DNA of 64,000 nt. Origin: Mariniflexile jejuense (GTDB lineage Bacteria; Bacteroidota; Bacteroidia; Flavobacteriales; Flavobacteriaceae). The position numbers were made by a program, and so were the translations under genes. Shown one piece after another: positions 54,031 through 62,347 of this stretch. Position 1 is the first letter of the stretch; each line of letters opens with the position of its first letter. A model generated the notes under the pieces. The model was not told the DNA's origin. It was given only the letters and a program-made list of their open reading frames with translations, and did not search any database. The stretch is taken from positions 62,001 to 126,000 of the forward strand of contig NZ_JBHTJI010000001.1 of NCBI RefSeq assembly GCF_042675665.1, in the 5' to 3' direction.

Positions 54031-54968
54031 AGTCCAAAATAAGATAATTGATTCTTTGCAGTTAATTCTGGTATTGCTGCTCTTATGTCAGTTCTTAATC
54101 CAGTTTTTGAGCCTGACTGAAAATTATTAGTAAAAATTTCTTTTAATGATTTAGCAACATTTTGAACACTTGGGTTGCCCCAATAGTTTCCTCCAGATAA
54201 ATTAGTAACTCTTTTAACAGCAACTCCATTCGGTTTGTATTGCGCATTTTGATTTGAAGGAACAGTAACAAAAGAATAGCTAAAACTTTGAGCATTTTGA
54301 ATGTTATAACCATTTCTTCCAATTGTAATGTTTCTACCTCTGAATCCACCAGAAGAATAAATCATATCCCAAAGCATTGGGATTTGTGCGTTATCATTCC
54401 AATTTGTTTTGCACTGTATAATTCCAATTTCAAACTGATTAAAATCTCTCTCGGCTAAAAAATTGGTAAGTTCAGGATTAAATTTATTTTTGATAAATGG
54501 GTCTATTTTAACACCAAGGTTATTTAAAACATTTATTTGATTTATATCTGTATTATATTCTGGTAAGTTAGGAAATACAAGTATAGTTATATCGGATTCT
54601 GTATTACATGCAAAATTACCATAATTTACAGTTATTGCGTCTTGAATTGCTTTAGGTACAATGCTCATTTTTTTAACAGCAACAACTCTACTTCCAATTG
54701 TACAAAGATTTATATACCAACAAACTAAAGATTCCCAAGCTGTACCACTAGCAGACAACTCACCTTGTCCTCTTCCGCCACCGCCAGTTGATCTGAATAT
54801 ATCAGATAAATGGTCTCCAATATTTAAAACTTCATTTTCAGTATAATTATTACCTAAAAGTTTTAAAATTTCAGGTTTCCATGTTTGCCAACAATTTTTA
54901 TATGTATTTGTGCTAAAAACATTTTCAATTGCTAACTTTCTTAATTGGCCTGGAATAGTATTGTACAT
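54024..54968 (-). CDS. Type II restriction endonuclease (PD-(D/E)xK-like), partner of the C5 methyltransferase
   Basis: This 314-residue protein has a Gly-rich loop (TGGGGRGQGELS, 61-72), a conserved Glu (AWESLVCWYIN, Glu79), ESDITILVFPN (Glu124, Asp126) and IGIIQCKTNWND (Gln185, Lys187). Together these give a D...QxK variant of the PD-(D/E)xK nuclease core with a hydrophobic strand before it. Convergent orientation and a 7-base overlap with the methyltransferase strongly suggest a restriction-modification pair. Recognition site is not predictable by eye. Confidence 0.75.
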   Translation of the reverse strand: MYNTIPGQLRKLAIENVFSTNTYKNCWQTWKPEILKLLGNNYTENEVLNIGDHLSDIFRSTGGGGRGQGELSASGTAWESLVCWYINLCTIGSRVVAVKKMSIVPKAIQDAITVNYGNFACNTESDITILVFPNLPEYNTDINQINVLNNLGVKIDPFIKNKFNPELTNFLAERDFNQFEIGIIQCKTNWNDNAQIPMLWDMIYSSGGFRGRNITIGRNGYNIQNAQSFSYSFVTVPSNQNAQYKPNGVAVKRVTNLSGGNYWGNPSVQNVAKSLKEIFTNNFQSGSKTGLRTDIRAAIPELTAKNQLSYFGLY

Positions 54969-55074
54969 ATTAAATAAATCTTAACTCATGTAAATATCGT
55001 AAAATTTATTTAAAATTATAATTTGTAAATAAAATGTTCTTTTTATTTAGGATTTTTCTTAAACCTCATTCAGG

Positions 55075-55113
55075 TTAAAATCTATATAGCCATTTTAAAA
55101 TACGTTCATCCAT
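55075..55113 (-). pseudogene. Truncated HEPN-domain toxin stub
   Basis: A 12-codon frame (MDERILKWLYRF, then TAA) overlaps the MNT stop codon, the position where MNT/HEPN modules usually start the HEPN toxin. MDERILKWLY looks like the opening of a Bacteroidota HEPN protein. Nothing further is in frame, so the toxin gene appears to have been cut off or deleted. Confidence 0.45.
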
Positions 55114-55405
55114 AAATTAATTCTTTGTTTTTATTTATGGAATTTATAAGTATGGGGTTTCTTAATGTTTGTTTTTCAACCAAATCTACATCGCGCTTTA
55201 AAAGTTTTTTTAATTTTTCTTTTAGGGCTAAGTAATTTTCAAAATATTTTTCAAGGTCTATTTGTCTGAACTTTACTAAAAAATCGATATCGCTATTTTT
55301 AGAAAACGACGTACCAGTAGCCGAACCAAAAAGGTAAAGCGTATCTACATTGTGAATTTCACAAAGCTTGTTTATAGTGGTTTTATTTTCTTTAGTGAGC
55401 AGCAT
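55106..55405 (-). CDS. MNT-type nucleotidyltransferase (orphan antitoxin-like)
   Basis: This 99-residue minimal nucleotidyltransferase has LFGSATGTSFSKNSDIDFLVKF, giving the GS...DxD motif for metal and nucleotide binding, and a later Asp in RDVDLVEKQ. In MNT/HEPN modules it AMPylates and neutralises an RNase toxin encoded immediately downstream with a short overlap. Here the downstream frame is only a stub, so this may be an orphan. It lies between the restriction enzyme and a conserved hypothetical gene, in a defence-rich stretch. Confidence 0.85.
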   Translation of the reverse strand: MLLTKENKTTINKLCEIHNVDTLYLFGSATGTSFSKNSDIDFLVKFRQIDLEKYFENYLALKEKLKKLLKRDVDLVEKQTLRNPILINSINKNKELIYG

Positions 55406-55496
55406 ACTTCAAAATTAAGCATTTTATTAAAAGTAAATAAATTTCTTTATAATTAATGCAAATGGTTTGTTTTAAGTAGATTTTATGAAGATAAAT

Positions 55497-55967
55497 CTAC
55501 AAATCTTCCAATATCAAATTAAAATCGTATTGCAAATCTTCGTGTAGTGTTGTAATTAGTTTTTTAATTAATAGCAATTGCCTGTTGTACATGTTTTGTA
55601 ATTGTGTGCTGTATTTTATACTTGGCGAAAAGGCTTTTAATTTTTGACAAAAATAGAGTAGTAAGGCTACTTCGGTTTCTTTGTTTTGGGAATATCTAAT
55701 ATACTTTTTGGTATTGGTTAATATTTTTCGGGCACTTTTACGTATGTAAAAATAACTGGCTGTGTTAATTAATTCAAATTGCTCGTCTATATAACTTTTA
55801 ACCGATTGAATATAACCATCTTCATTATGCGATTCAAATAGTAAGTAGGTGAGTAGTTCTTTGTTTTCTTTTTTAAATCTGGATAAACGCAAACATAATT
55901 CTTGAATTTCATTTGTAGAAAGTGTATTTAACTCTTGCTTGATTTCTTTAAGTGATACTGCTTTCAT
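55497..55967 (-). CDS. Conserved hypothetical helical protein
   Basis: This 156-residue, almost entirely helical protein has no signal or membrane segment (MKAVSLKEIKQELNTLSTNEIQELCLRLSRFKKENKELLTYLLFE). It is basic and Leu/Lys-rich. Homologues seem common in Flavobacteriaceae, but I cannot name the family. It follows the dehydrogenase E1 gene on the same strand, behind a terminator, so it probably has its own promoter. Confidence 0.65.
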   Translation of the reverse strand: MKAVSLKEIKQELNTLSTNEIQELCLRLSRFKKENKELLTYLLFESHNEDGYIQSVKSYIDEQFELINTASYFYIRKSARKILTNTKKYIRYSQNKETEVALLLYFCQKLKAFSPSIKYSTQLQNMYNRQLLLIKKLITTLHEDLQYDFNLILEDL

Positions 55968-55994
55968 TTGTAATGGTTATTATTTTTTAAATAT

Positions 55995-56024
55995 AAAAAA
56001 ACCATCGGTAACAGATGGTTTTTG
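55995..56024 (-). terminator. Rho-independent terminator of the E1 gene
   Basis: AAAAACCATC / GATGGTTTTT is a perfect 10-bp stem with a 7-base loop (stem arms near 55997-56006 and 56014-56023). On the minus strand it is followed by TTTTTTAT. It sits 25 bases after the E1 stop codon. Confidence 0.85.
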
Positions 56025-56048
56025 AAAATGTATTTATTAGATAGTTTT

Positions 56049-58460
56049 TTATCTCAATTTTGGAAATTCGCTCGGGTTTACTTCATGAAATACATTGTAA
56101 ACAGCTTCAAAAATATCTTCGGCTGATGGTTTTGAGAAGTAATCGCCATCATTTCCATATGCTGGTCTGTGGTCTTTTGCTGTTAATGTTTTTGGCTGAC
56201 TATCTAAATATTGATAGGCATTTTGAACGTTTAAAATTTCGTTTAAAATATAAGCTGAAGCACCACCAGGAACATCTTCATCTATAACCATAACACGGTT
56301 GGTTTTTTTGATGCTTTTTGCAATATCGTGATGCAAATCAAACGGTAGTAACGATTGAACATCAATTACTTCGGCATCAATACCAACAGATATTAAGTCT
56401 TTAGCAACGTGTTCAACAATACGAAGTGTAGAACCGTAAGATACTAAGGTTATATCGGTACCATCTTTAACAGTTTCAACAACACCTATGGGCGTTTGTA
56501 TCGTGCTTAAATTGTTTGGCATTTTTTCTTTTAACCTGTAACCGTTTAAACATTCTATTACAATAGCAGGATCGTCACCTTTTAAAAGCGTATTATAAAA
56601 ACCAGCAGCTTTGGTCATGTTTCTTGGTACCAAAACATTTACGCCTCTTACAAGGTGTAAAATACCACCCATTTGCGACCCAGAATGCCAAATACCTTCT
56701 AGTCTATGCCCGCGTGTTCTTATAATTAATGGTGCTTTTTGTTTGCCTTTGGTTCGGTAATGTGTGGTGGCTAAATCGTCACTAATTATTTGTAGCGCAT
56801 AAAGTATGTAATCTAAATACTGAATTTCCGCAATAGGGCGTAACCCACGAAGCGACATACCTATGCCTTGCCCAATAATAGTAGCTTCGCGAATGCCAGT
56901 ATCGGCAACACGTAACTCTCCAAATTTTTCTTGTAAACCTTCTAAACCTTGATTTACATCGCCAATATTTCCTGTATCTTCACCAAAAACTAGTGCTTCT
57001 GGGTAGTTACTAAAAATGTTGTCAAAATTATCGCGAAGAATAATTCTGCCATCTACTAATGGTGCATCTTCACTATATGACGGTTTTATTTCTTTTATTA
57101 GTGTGTTAGAACGATTGGTTTCAGAGTATAAATGCGAGCTAAAATCTGGTTGAATAACTTGAAAACGGTTATTTATCCAATTACGAAGTTGCTCTTTTTC
57201 GGGGAAAGATTCTTTAACAATTTGTACCAATGCTTTTCTGCCGTGAGACAAAATATCTTTTCGGGTAGGTTCGTCAATGGCAGCTAAACTGTCTTTTATT
57301 TTCTCTATAAAAACGCTATTAACACTTACCGTAGCTACTTGTTTTAAAAGAGAAACCATCTCGCTTTGTTCTTTTAAAATAGGTTTTAAAAAAGTGTTCC
57401 AAGCGTTCTTTTTGGCATCTCTAACTTCGCGTTTAATGGTTCTTTCAAGTTCAATAAGTGTTTCGTTGGTAGCAATACCACTTTCAATAATCCATTCGCG
57501 CATTTTAGTATTGCAATCGTGTTCGGTTTCCCAAGCTAAACGTTCGGCACTTTTATAGCGTTCATGTGAACCAGAAGTAGAATGTCCTTGAGGTTGTGTA
57601 ACTTCAGTAACATGTATTATTACAGGTACGTGTTCTGTTCTGGCAAAATAGCTAGCTTCTTGGTAGGTTTCAACAAGGTTTGCATAATCCCAACCTTTTA
57701 CACGTAGCATTTCGAATCCTTTTTGATATTCGTCGCGTTGAAATCCTTTTAAAATTTCAGATATATTTTCTTTGGTAGTTTGATGTTTTGCGTGTACCGA
57801 AATACCATATTCATCATCCCAAATACTTATAACTAGAGGTACTTGTAATACGCCAGCAGCATTTATAGTTTCGAAAAACAAACCTTCACTTGTGCTTGCA
57901 TTTCCTATTGTTCCCCAAGCAACTTCATTACCATTTACAGAAAAATTTGAGGTATTTATACCCTCAACATTTCTAAAAATTTTTGACGCTTGTGCTAAGC
58001 CCAATAGCCTAGGCATTTGTGCAGCAGTAGGCGAGATATCGGCACTGGAATTGTATTGACTAGTAAGGTCTTTCCAGCTACCATCATTATTTAAACTATG
58101 TGTTACAAAATGACCGCCCATTTGGCGACCAGCAGACATAGGTTCTAGTTCTAAATTTGTGTTAGCATATAAGCCAGCAAAAAATTGTTCGGCAGTAAGC
58201 TCGTCAATCGCCATCATAAAGGTTTGGTCTCGGTAGTAGCCCGAACGCCAATCGCCTTTTTTAAAGGCTTTAGCCATAGCTAGTTGCGGTATTTCTTTGC
58301 CATCGCCAAAAATGCCGAATTTTGCTTTTCCTGTTAATACTTCACGACGACCTAATAAACTACATTCTCTACTTTTTACAGCTATTTTGTAATCGTTTAA
58401 AACTTCTGCTTTAAAATCTTCGAATGATATGTTGTTTTTCAAATCTGAAATCGTATGCAT
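56049..58460 (-). CDS. 2-oxoacid dehydrogenase E1 component, fused alpha/beta subunits
   Basis: This 803-residue protein is E1 alpha (to about 420) joined to E1 beta. The alpha half has SAGRQMGGHFVTHSLN and the thiamine diphosphate region TIGNASTSEGLFFETINAAG...WDDEYGISVHAKHQ, where the usual GDG is GNA. The beta half has FGEDTGNIGDVNQGLEG, VADTGIREATIIGQGIGMSLRG, EIQYLDYILYALQIISDD and VIDVQSLLPFD. The Bacteroidota fusion of this type acts on branched-chain 2-oxoacids or pyruvate, feeding lipoyl E2 with acyl groups. E2 and E3 are not in the window. A terminator follows. Confidence 0.9.
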   Translation of the reverse strand: MHTISDLKNNISFEDFKAEVLNDYKIAVKSRECSLLGRREVLTGKAKFGIFGDGKEIPQLAMAKAFKKGDWRSGYYRDQTFMMAIDELTAEQFFAGLYANTNLELEPMSAGRQMGGHFVTHSLNNDGSWKDLTSQYNSSADISPTAAQMPRLLGLAQASKIFRNVEGINTSNFSVNGNEVAWGTIGNASTSEGLFFETINAAGVLQVPLVISIWDDEYGISVHAKHQTTKENISEILKGFQRDEYQKGFEMLRVKGWDYANLVETYQEASYFARTEHVPVIIHVTEVTQPQGHSTSGSHERYKSAERLAWETEHDCNTKMREWIIESGIATNETLIELERTIKREVRDAKKNAWNTFLKPILKEQSEMVSLLKQVATVSVNSVFIEKIKDSLAAIDEPTRKDILSHGRKALVQIVKESFPEKEQLRNWINNRFQVIQPDFSSHLYSETNRSNTLIKEIKPSYSEDAPLVDGRIILRDNFDNIFSNYPEALVFGEDTGNIGDVNQGLEGLQEKFGELRVADTGIREATIIGQGIGMSLRGLRPIAEIQYLDYILYALQIISDDLATTHYRTKGKQKAPLIIRTRGHRLEGIWHSGSQMGGILHLVRGVNVLVPRNMTKAAGFYNTLLKGDDPAIVIECLNGYRLKEKMPNNLSTIQTPIGVVETVKDGTDITLVSYGSTLRIVEHVAKDLISVGIDAEVIDVQSLLPFDLHHDIAKSIKKTNRVMVIDEDVPGGASAYILNEILNVQNAYQYLDSQPKTLTAKDHRPAYGNDGDYFSKPSAEDIFEAVYNVFHEVNPSEFPKLR

Positions 58461-58625
58461 ATTAAGGAATACTTTGTCTTTTGCAAAAGTAGGTAAAGAT
58501 TATGGGTTTTACAATTAAAAAATTAAACAAATAATTGATAAATTGTTAAAAATTAAGTATTAATATTTAATTATATTGTGAAATATTTATTGATATTGTG
58601 ATTTGATTAGTGATAATATAATGGT

Positions 58626-61496
58626 TTAATACCATCGTCTTCTAAATAAGCCCAAAAGTGCTTGCGGATCTACAGTGAATTTGAATCGTATTTTTTGATC
58701 GTAATAAGGTTGACCAACTTCCCATCCTAAGTTTGAATATAAAGGGAAATATATTTCAAAATAATCGGTTACTAGGTTTATTCTAATACCAGAATCGTAA
58801 ACAAATTTAGCGTTGTTGAACTTGCTTTTTACTAAACCTAAATCGCCATATAGTAAAACATATTTCCATAAAGTTGTACTAGCATTTGCAGTTGAAATCC
58901 ATTGATTTGCAAATCGGGTGTCTGGGTCAAATTTCGATTTAAAACCACCTTCAGCATCAATATATTGCTGACTAAAAATGCCTGAAGATTCAGATCTTCC
59001 TAAATATGGATATTCAAATAAATAATCGGTTGGTCTATCTAATGCAAAACTGAAAAAGATGGACGTTGGGTCGTTGTCATTTTTTAAAAAAGTGCCTGCA
59101 AAAAAGCGCAAGTTTAATTGTCTATTACTTTCAAATAAACGTCTATATTCATAATTAAATGAAAGTTTACTAAAGTTTTTGGAAGCTTGAAAATCTGCAG
59201 ACCAACGACTGTAGTTAATTAAATTATCGTTAGAATCAACATAACGCGCATTAAATACACTATAGTTAGGTTGATTATTTGTTAAAATTGTATTTGGATT
59301 GTCTCTATGTATATCTACAAATCTAAACATTAAAGCGTCTCTTTTGTTTGAACGAAAATCATTTTCTTGTCTAAACATAAATGTTAAAGAAGGTATTGTT
59401 TTTCTTACAAATGCGTTTTGTGCATAAGATAGATAACCAAAACCAATGCCGTAATTAATTGCGTATAGGTTATTGTTTTCTAAATTATGCGTCATTGATA
59501 CTACCGCAGATCCTGTAAATGTTTTTGACTTTAATGCGTATTGTGGTTCAATTTTATAATTAAGTTGTTTTCTTAAAACGGTTTTATTGTAAACTTTCAT
59601 TCCTAAAGTAAAACCATCATAAATGTTATTAAATTGAGCTATTGGCATAAAAAAAACTTGATTATAATATGGATCTTCAATATCTTGAAAAAGTCTAAAT
59701 TGCAACGGTTTGTTATTAAAAAAGAAGCCTTTTAACGATTTCCAATTATCTCGTTCGTTAATTTCAGGAATAACATTATTGTAATTTAAAACCAATTTAT
59801 TAGCATCATTTCTTGGTATAGTAAGTGTTTTACTTTTTGTAATTGTTTCTATCCATTTTTTAGAAATAACACTATCGTTATTTAACGCATACAATGAAAC
59901 AGGCATGCTATTATCGCGTTTATTTTTAACAGTTACCGTAATTGAATCTTCAGTTTTAATAACTTTTTTTATTTTGAAATCAATACGTTTTCTGGTTGCT
60001 ATATAATCTGTAAAAAACCAATCGATGTTTTTATTGGTTTTTGATTTTATGTATTTTTCAAAATCTAAGGTTGTTACTGGTTTTAATTTGTTTTCAATAA
60101 CGAATGATGATAAACTGTTTTCAACTATGTCGTGATTGATAAAATCACCTAAATATTTTAATCCTAAACCAGCTTTGTATTTATTTGCTATACTATAATT
60201 AAATTTTAATAATGAATCTTTAGGTGTAGTTAAAGGTTGGTCTCGATTGGTTCTAGCCATTAACATAAAAGCCATAACATATTTGTCGTTAAATTTCATG
60301 TTGGCTGCATGAAACGATTTAATACCCCAAAAGTTGGCTAACGAACCTAAAAATTTCATGTCTGGGTAGTGTTCATCAACATAATTCATTAAATAATAAA
60401 TTTGGATACCATCCAACAACCATTGTTCGGTTCTTGGGTTTACTAAAAGTGTATTTTCTAAATAGTTGCGAAGTGCTACTTTTAATAATTTTAATTCGTA
60501 TTGAAAATGTGGTGGATACGGTTTAATAAAACTTGGTAAAAAATTTAAGCCATAAATTGGGTCTTTATTATAATCAATATCTGTTAAAAGCAGTTTTTGA
60601 TGCGGATAGTTGCCAAATTTATTTTGAATGAATTTGGTTATTTTTTCGGTGATTAAAACTTTATCAATCATCTCTAAACCTTCATCATTAATGTTTGAAA
60701 TTAATGAGAAATCATCCGACTGTATGGTGTTGAAATTTGATGCTTTACTTAGAAATAATTTATTGTTAATGACTTGATTTCCTTTAAGGTTAACTATTTG
60801 ATTTTTATTAGATTGAGAACTGTTAATTACATCTAATTCTGAAGTTATTTTATAACCTATAGGAAACTCAATTTGAAGCGATATATTTGAAGCAGGAATA
60901 TACAAATCATCCAAATCTTTATTGCTGTAATATTGCCATGTACCATTGTAAACCGCAGGCGTTATATACCAATATCGTAGGTTTAAATCGCCGGTGTTTG
61001 TAACACCATAACTTGTAAATTTATCGCTAGGTATTTGAACAATATATTCTAAATGAATGGTGTATGAATTATTAGGTTTTAAAGGTTCTTTAAGTTCAAC
61101 TTTTATAATATCAATTTGATTTTTTAATTGTTGAAATTCTAAACTTTCGCCATTTTGTTTAATGGATGTTATAACTGAAAAACCTCTGTCTTTACTTTTA
61201 GCTAAATGGAAATCGTTTTTATATTCATCCGCAATTCTAGTTGCAAGTGGCGTTTTTTTTGTTGAATAGCTATTATTCCAATCGTTTAGGTAGATGGTTT
61301 GCAATTCGTCTTGCGTTGTGTTTTGGTATTGTATGGTTTGCGATATTCTAATTTGTTTGTTTTCAATATCAAAAATAGCCTTCAAGTCAATGTTATTTTG
61401 ACTAAAGCTAGCATAACATACAAAAATGTATAGGATACCACTAAGAAGACGTAAATTCAATTTGCTGTTAAAACATTTAAGGTTAAAAATTCGCAA
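58626..61496 (-). CDS. Exported protein: inactive M1-like peptidase domain fused to an outer-membrane barrel
   Basis: This 956-residue product has a signal peptide (LLSGILYIFVCYASFSQ). The first ~560 residues follow the M1 aminopeptidase pattern (N-terminal beta domain; RTEQWLLDGIQIYYLM at the place of xxWLxEGFAxYY), but there is no HExxH and the Glu of the third ligand is Asp. The zinc site is therefore lost. From about 600 the sequence is rich in aromatic beta strands, ending in FRRRWY, typical of an outer-membrane barrel. It may be a surface receptor or structural protein derived from a peptidase. Function unknown; it stands alone. Confidence 0.75.
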   Translation of the reverse strand: MRIFNLKCFNSKLNLRLLSGILYIFVCYASFSQNNIDLKAIFDIENKQIRISQTIQYQNTTQDELQTIYLNDWNNSYSTKKTPLATRIADEYKNDFHLAKSKDRGFSVITSIKQNGESLEFQQLKNQIDIIKVELKEPLKPNNSYTIHLEYIVQIPSDKFTSYGVTNTGDLNLRYWYITPAVYNGTWQYYSNKDLDDLYIPASNISLQIEFPIGYKITSELDVINSSQSNKNQIVNLKGNQVINNKLFLSKASNFNTIQSDDFSLISNINDEGLEMIDKVLITEKITKFIQNKFGNYPHQKLLLTDIDYNKDPIYGLNFLPSFIKPYPPHFQYELKLLKVALRNYLENTLLVNPRTEQWLLDGIQIYYLMNYVDEHYPDMKFLGSLANFWGIKSFHAANMKFNDKYVMAFMLMARTNRDQPLTTPKDSLLKFNYSIANKYKAGLGLKYLGDFINHDIVENSLSSFVIENKLKPVTTLDFEKYIKSKTNKNIDWFFTDYIATRKRIDFKIKKVIKTEDSITVTVKNKRDNSMPVSLYALNNDSVISKKWIETITKSKTLTIPRNDANKLVLNYNNVIPEINERDNWKSLKGFFFNNKPLQFRLFQDIEDPYYNQVFFMPIAQFNNIYDGFTLGMKVYNKTVLRKQLNYKIEPQYALKSKTFTGSAVVSMTHNLENNNLYAINYGIGFGYLSYAQNAFVRKTIPSLTFMFRQENDFRSNKRDALMFRFVDIHRDNPNTILTNNQPNYSVFNARYVDSNDNLINYSRWSADFQASKNFSKLSFNYEYRRLFESNRQLNLRFFAGTFLKNDNDPTSIFFSFALDRPTDYLFEYPYLGRSESSGIFSQQYIDAEGGFKSKFDPDTRFANQWISTANASTTLWKYVLLYGDLGLVKSKFNNAKFVYDSGIRINLVTDYFEIYFPLYSNLGWEVGQPYYDQKIRFKFTVDPQALLGLFRRRWY

Positions 61497-61585
61497 GGGG
61501 CTGCAATATAATAAATTATAGTTGTTTAAAGAGTTTATGTTTTTTTGTTGATTGGTTTTTATTTTTTAAAATTTATATTGATGCT

Positions 61586-62275
61586 TTAGAAATTAGGACT
61601 TAACCCAGCACCATTATAAAAACCATCAAGAATTTCAATAACTTCATCATCAGTATCAACTAAATGAATTAAATCCAAATCTTTAGCACTTATATTTCCA
61701 AAAGACTCTAAAAGTGTTGCTTTTACCCAATCTATTAAACCTTCCCAAAACGATGTTCCAACTAAAATAATAGGAAATTTTTCAATTTTATGTGTTTGAA
61801 TTAATGTAATTGCCTCAAATAGTTCGTCTAAAGTTCCAAAACCACCAGGCATTACAATAAAGCCTTGCGAATACTTTACAAACATAACTTTGCGTACAAA
61901 AAAATAATCGAAATCTAAACTTTTATCCGAATCGATATACGGGTTATCATGCTGTTCAAAAGGTAATTCTATATTTAAACCTACCGAAGTACCACCACCT
62001 AAATGCGCGCCTTTATTTCCTGCTTCCATAATACCAGGACCACCACCAGTAATAACGCCATAACCAGCTTCTACAATGCGCTTTGCTATTTTTTCGGCAA
62101 GTATGTAATACGGACTATCTGGTTTTGTTCTTGCAGAACCAAAAATGGATACACATGGACCAATTTTGCTAAGTTTTTCATAGCCATTTACAAATTCGCC
62201 CATTATTTTAAAAATAGCCCATGAATCGTTTGTTTTTATTTCGTTCCAGGCTTTACTGTGTTTTTCTAATCTCAT
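61586..62275 (-). CDS. LOG family / TIGR00730-type Rossmann protein
   Basis: This 229-residue protein shows the family motifs SIFGSARTKPDSPYY, VITGGGPGIMEAGNKGAHLGGG and PGGFGTLDELFEAITLIQT (PGGxGTxxE). Relatives are cytokinin riboside 5'-monophosphate phosphoribohydrolases (LOG) that release nucleobases from nucleoside monophosphates; many bacterial copies have broader nucleotide-hydrolase roles. The start is ATG at 62275, and uvrA lies 72 bases upstream of it on the same strand. Confidence 0.9.
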   Translation of the reverse strand: MRLEKHSKAWNEIKTNDSWAIFKIMGEFVNGYEKLSKIGPCVSIFGSARTKPDSPYYILAEKIAKRIVEAGYGVITGGGPGIMEAGNKGAHLGGGTSVGLNIELPFEQHDNPYIDSDKSLDFDYFFVRKVMFVKYSQGFIVMPGGFGTLDELFEAITLIQTHKIEKFPIILVGTSFWEGLIDWVKATLLESFGNISAKDLDLIHLVDTDDEVIEILDGFYNGAGLSPNF

Positions 62276-62347
62276 TTTATGTTAAGTTTATTTATTGTTA
62301 AGTTAAGTATAAATTAAATGACTCCAAAACAAACAGCCAAACTAAGT

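Noticed and set aside
55497..55967. HEPN toxin partner of the MNT protein
   Set aside because: It lies upstream rather than downstream of the MNT gene and lacks the R-x4-6-H motif of HEPN ribonucleases.
51700..56000. A complete integrated element with attachment sites
   Set aside because: No tRNA gene, direct repeats at the borders or recombinase catalytic domain is visible. Only an integrase-like N-terminus exists.
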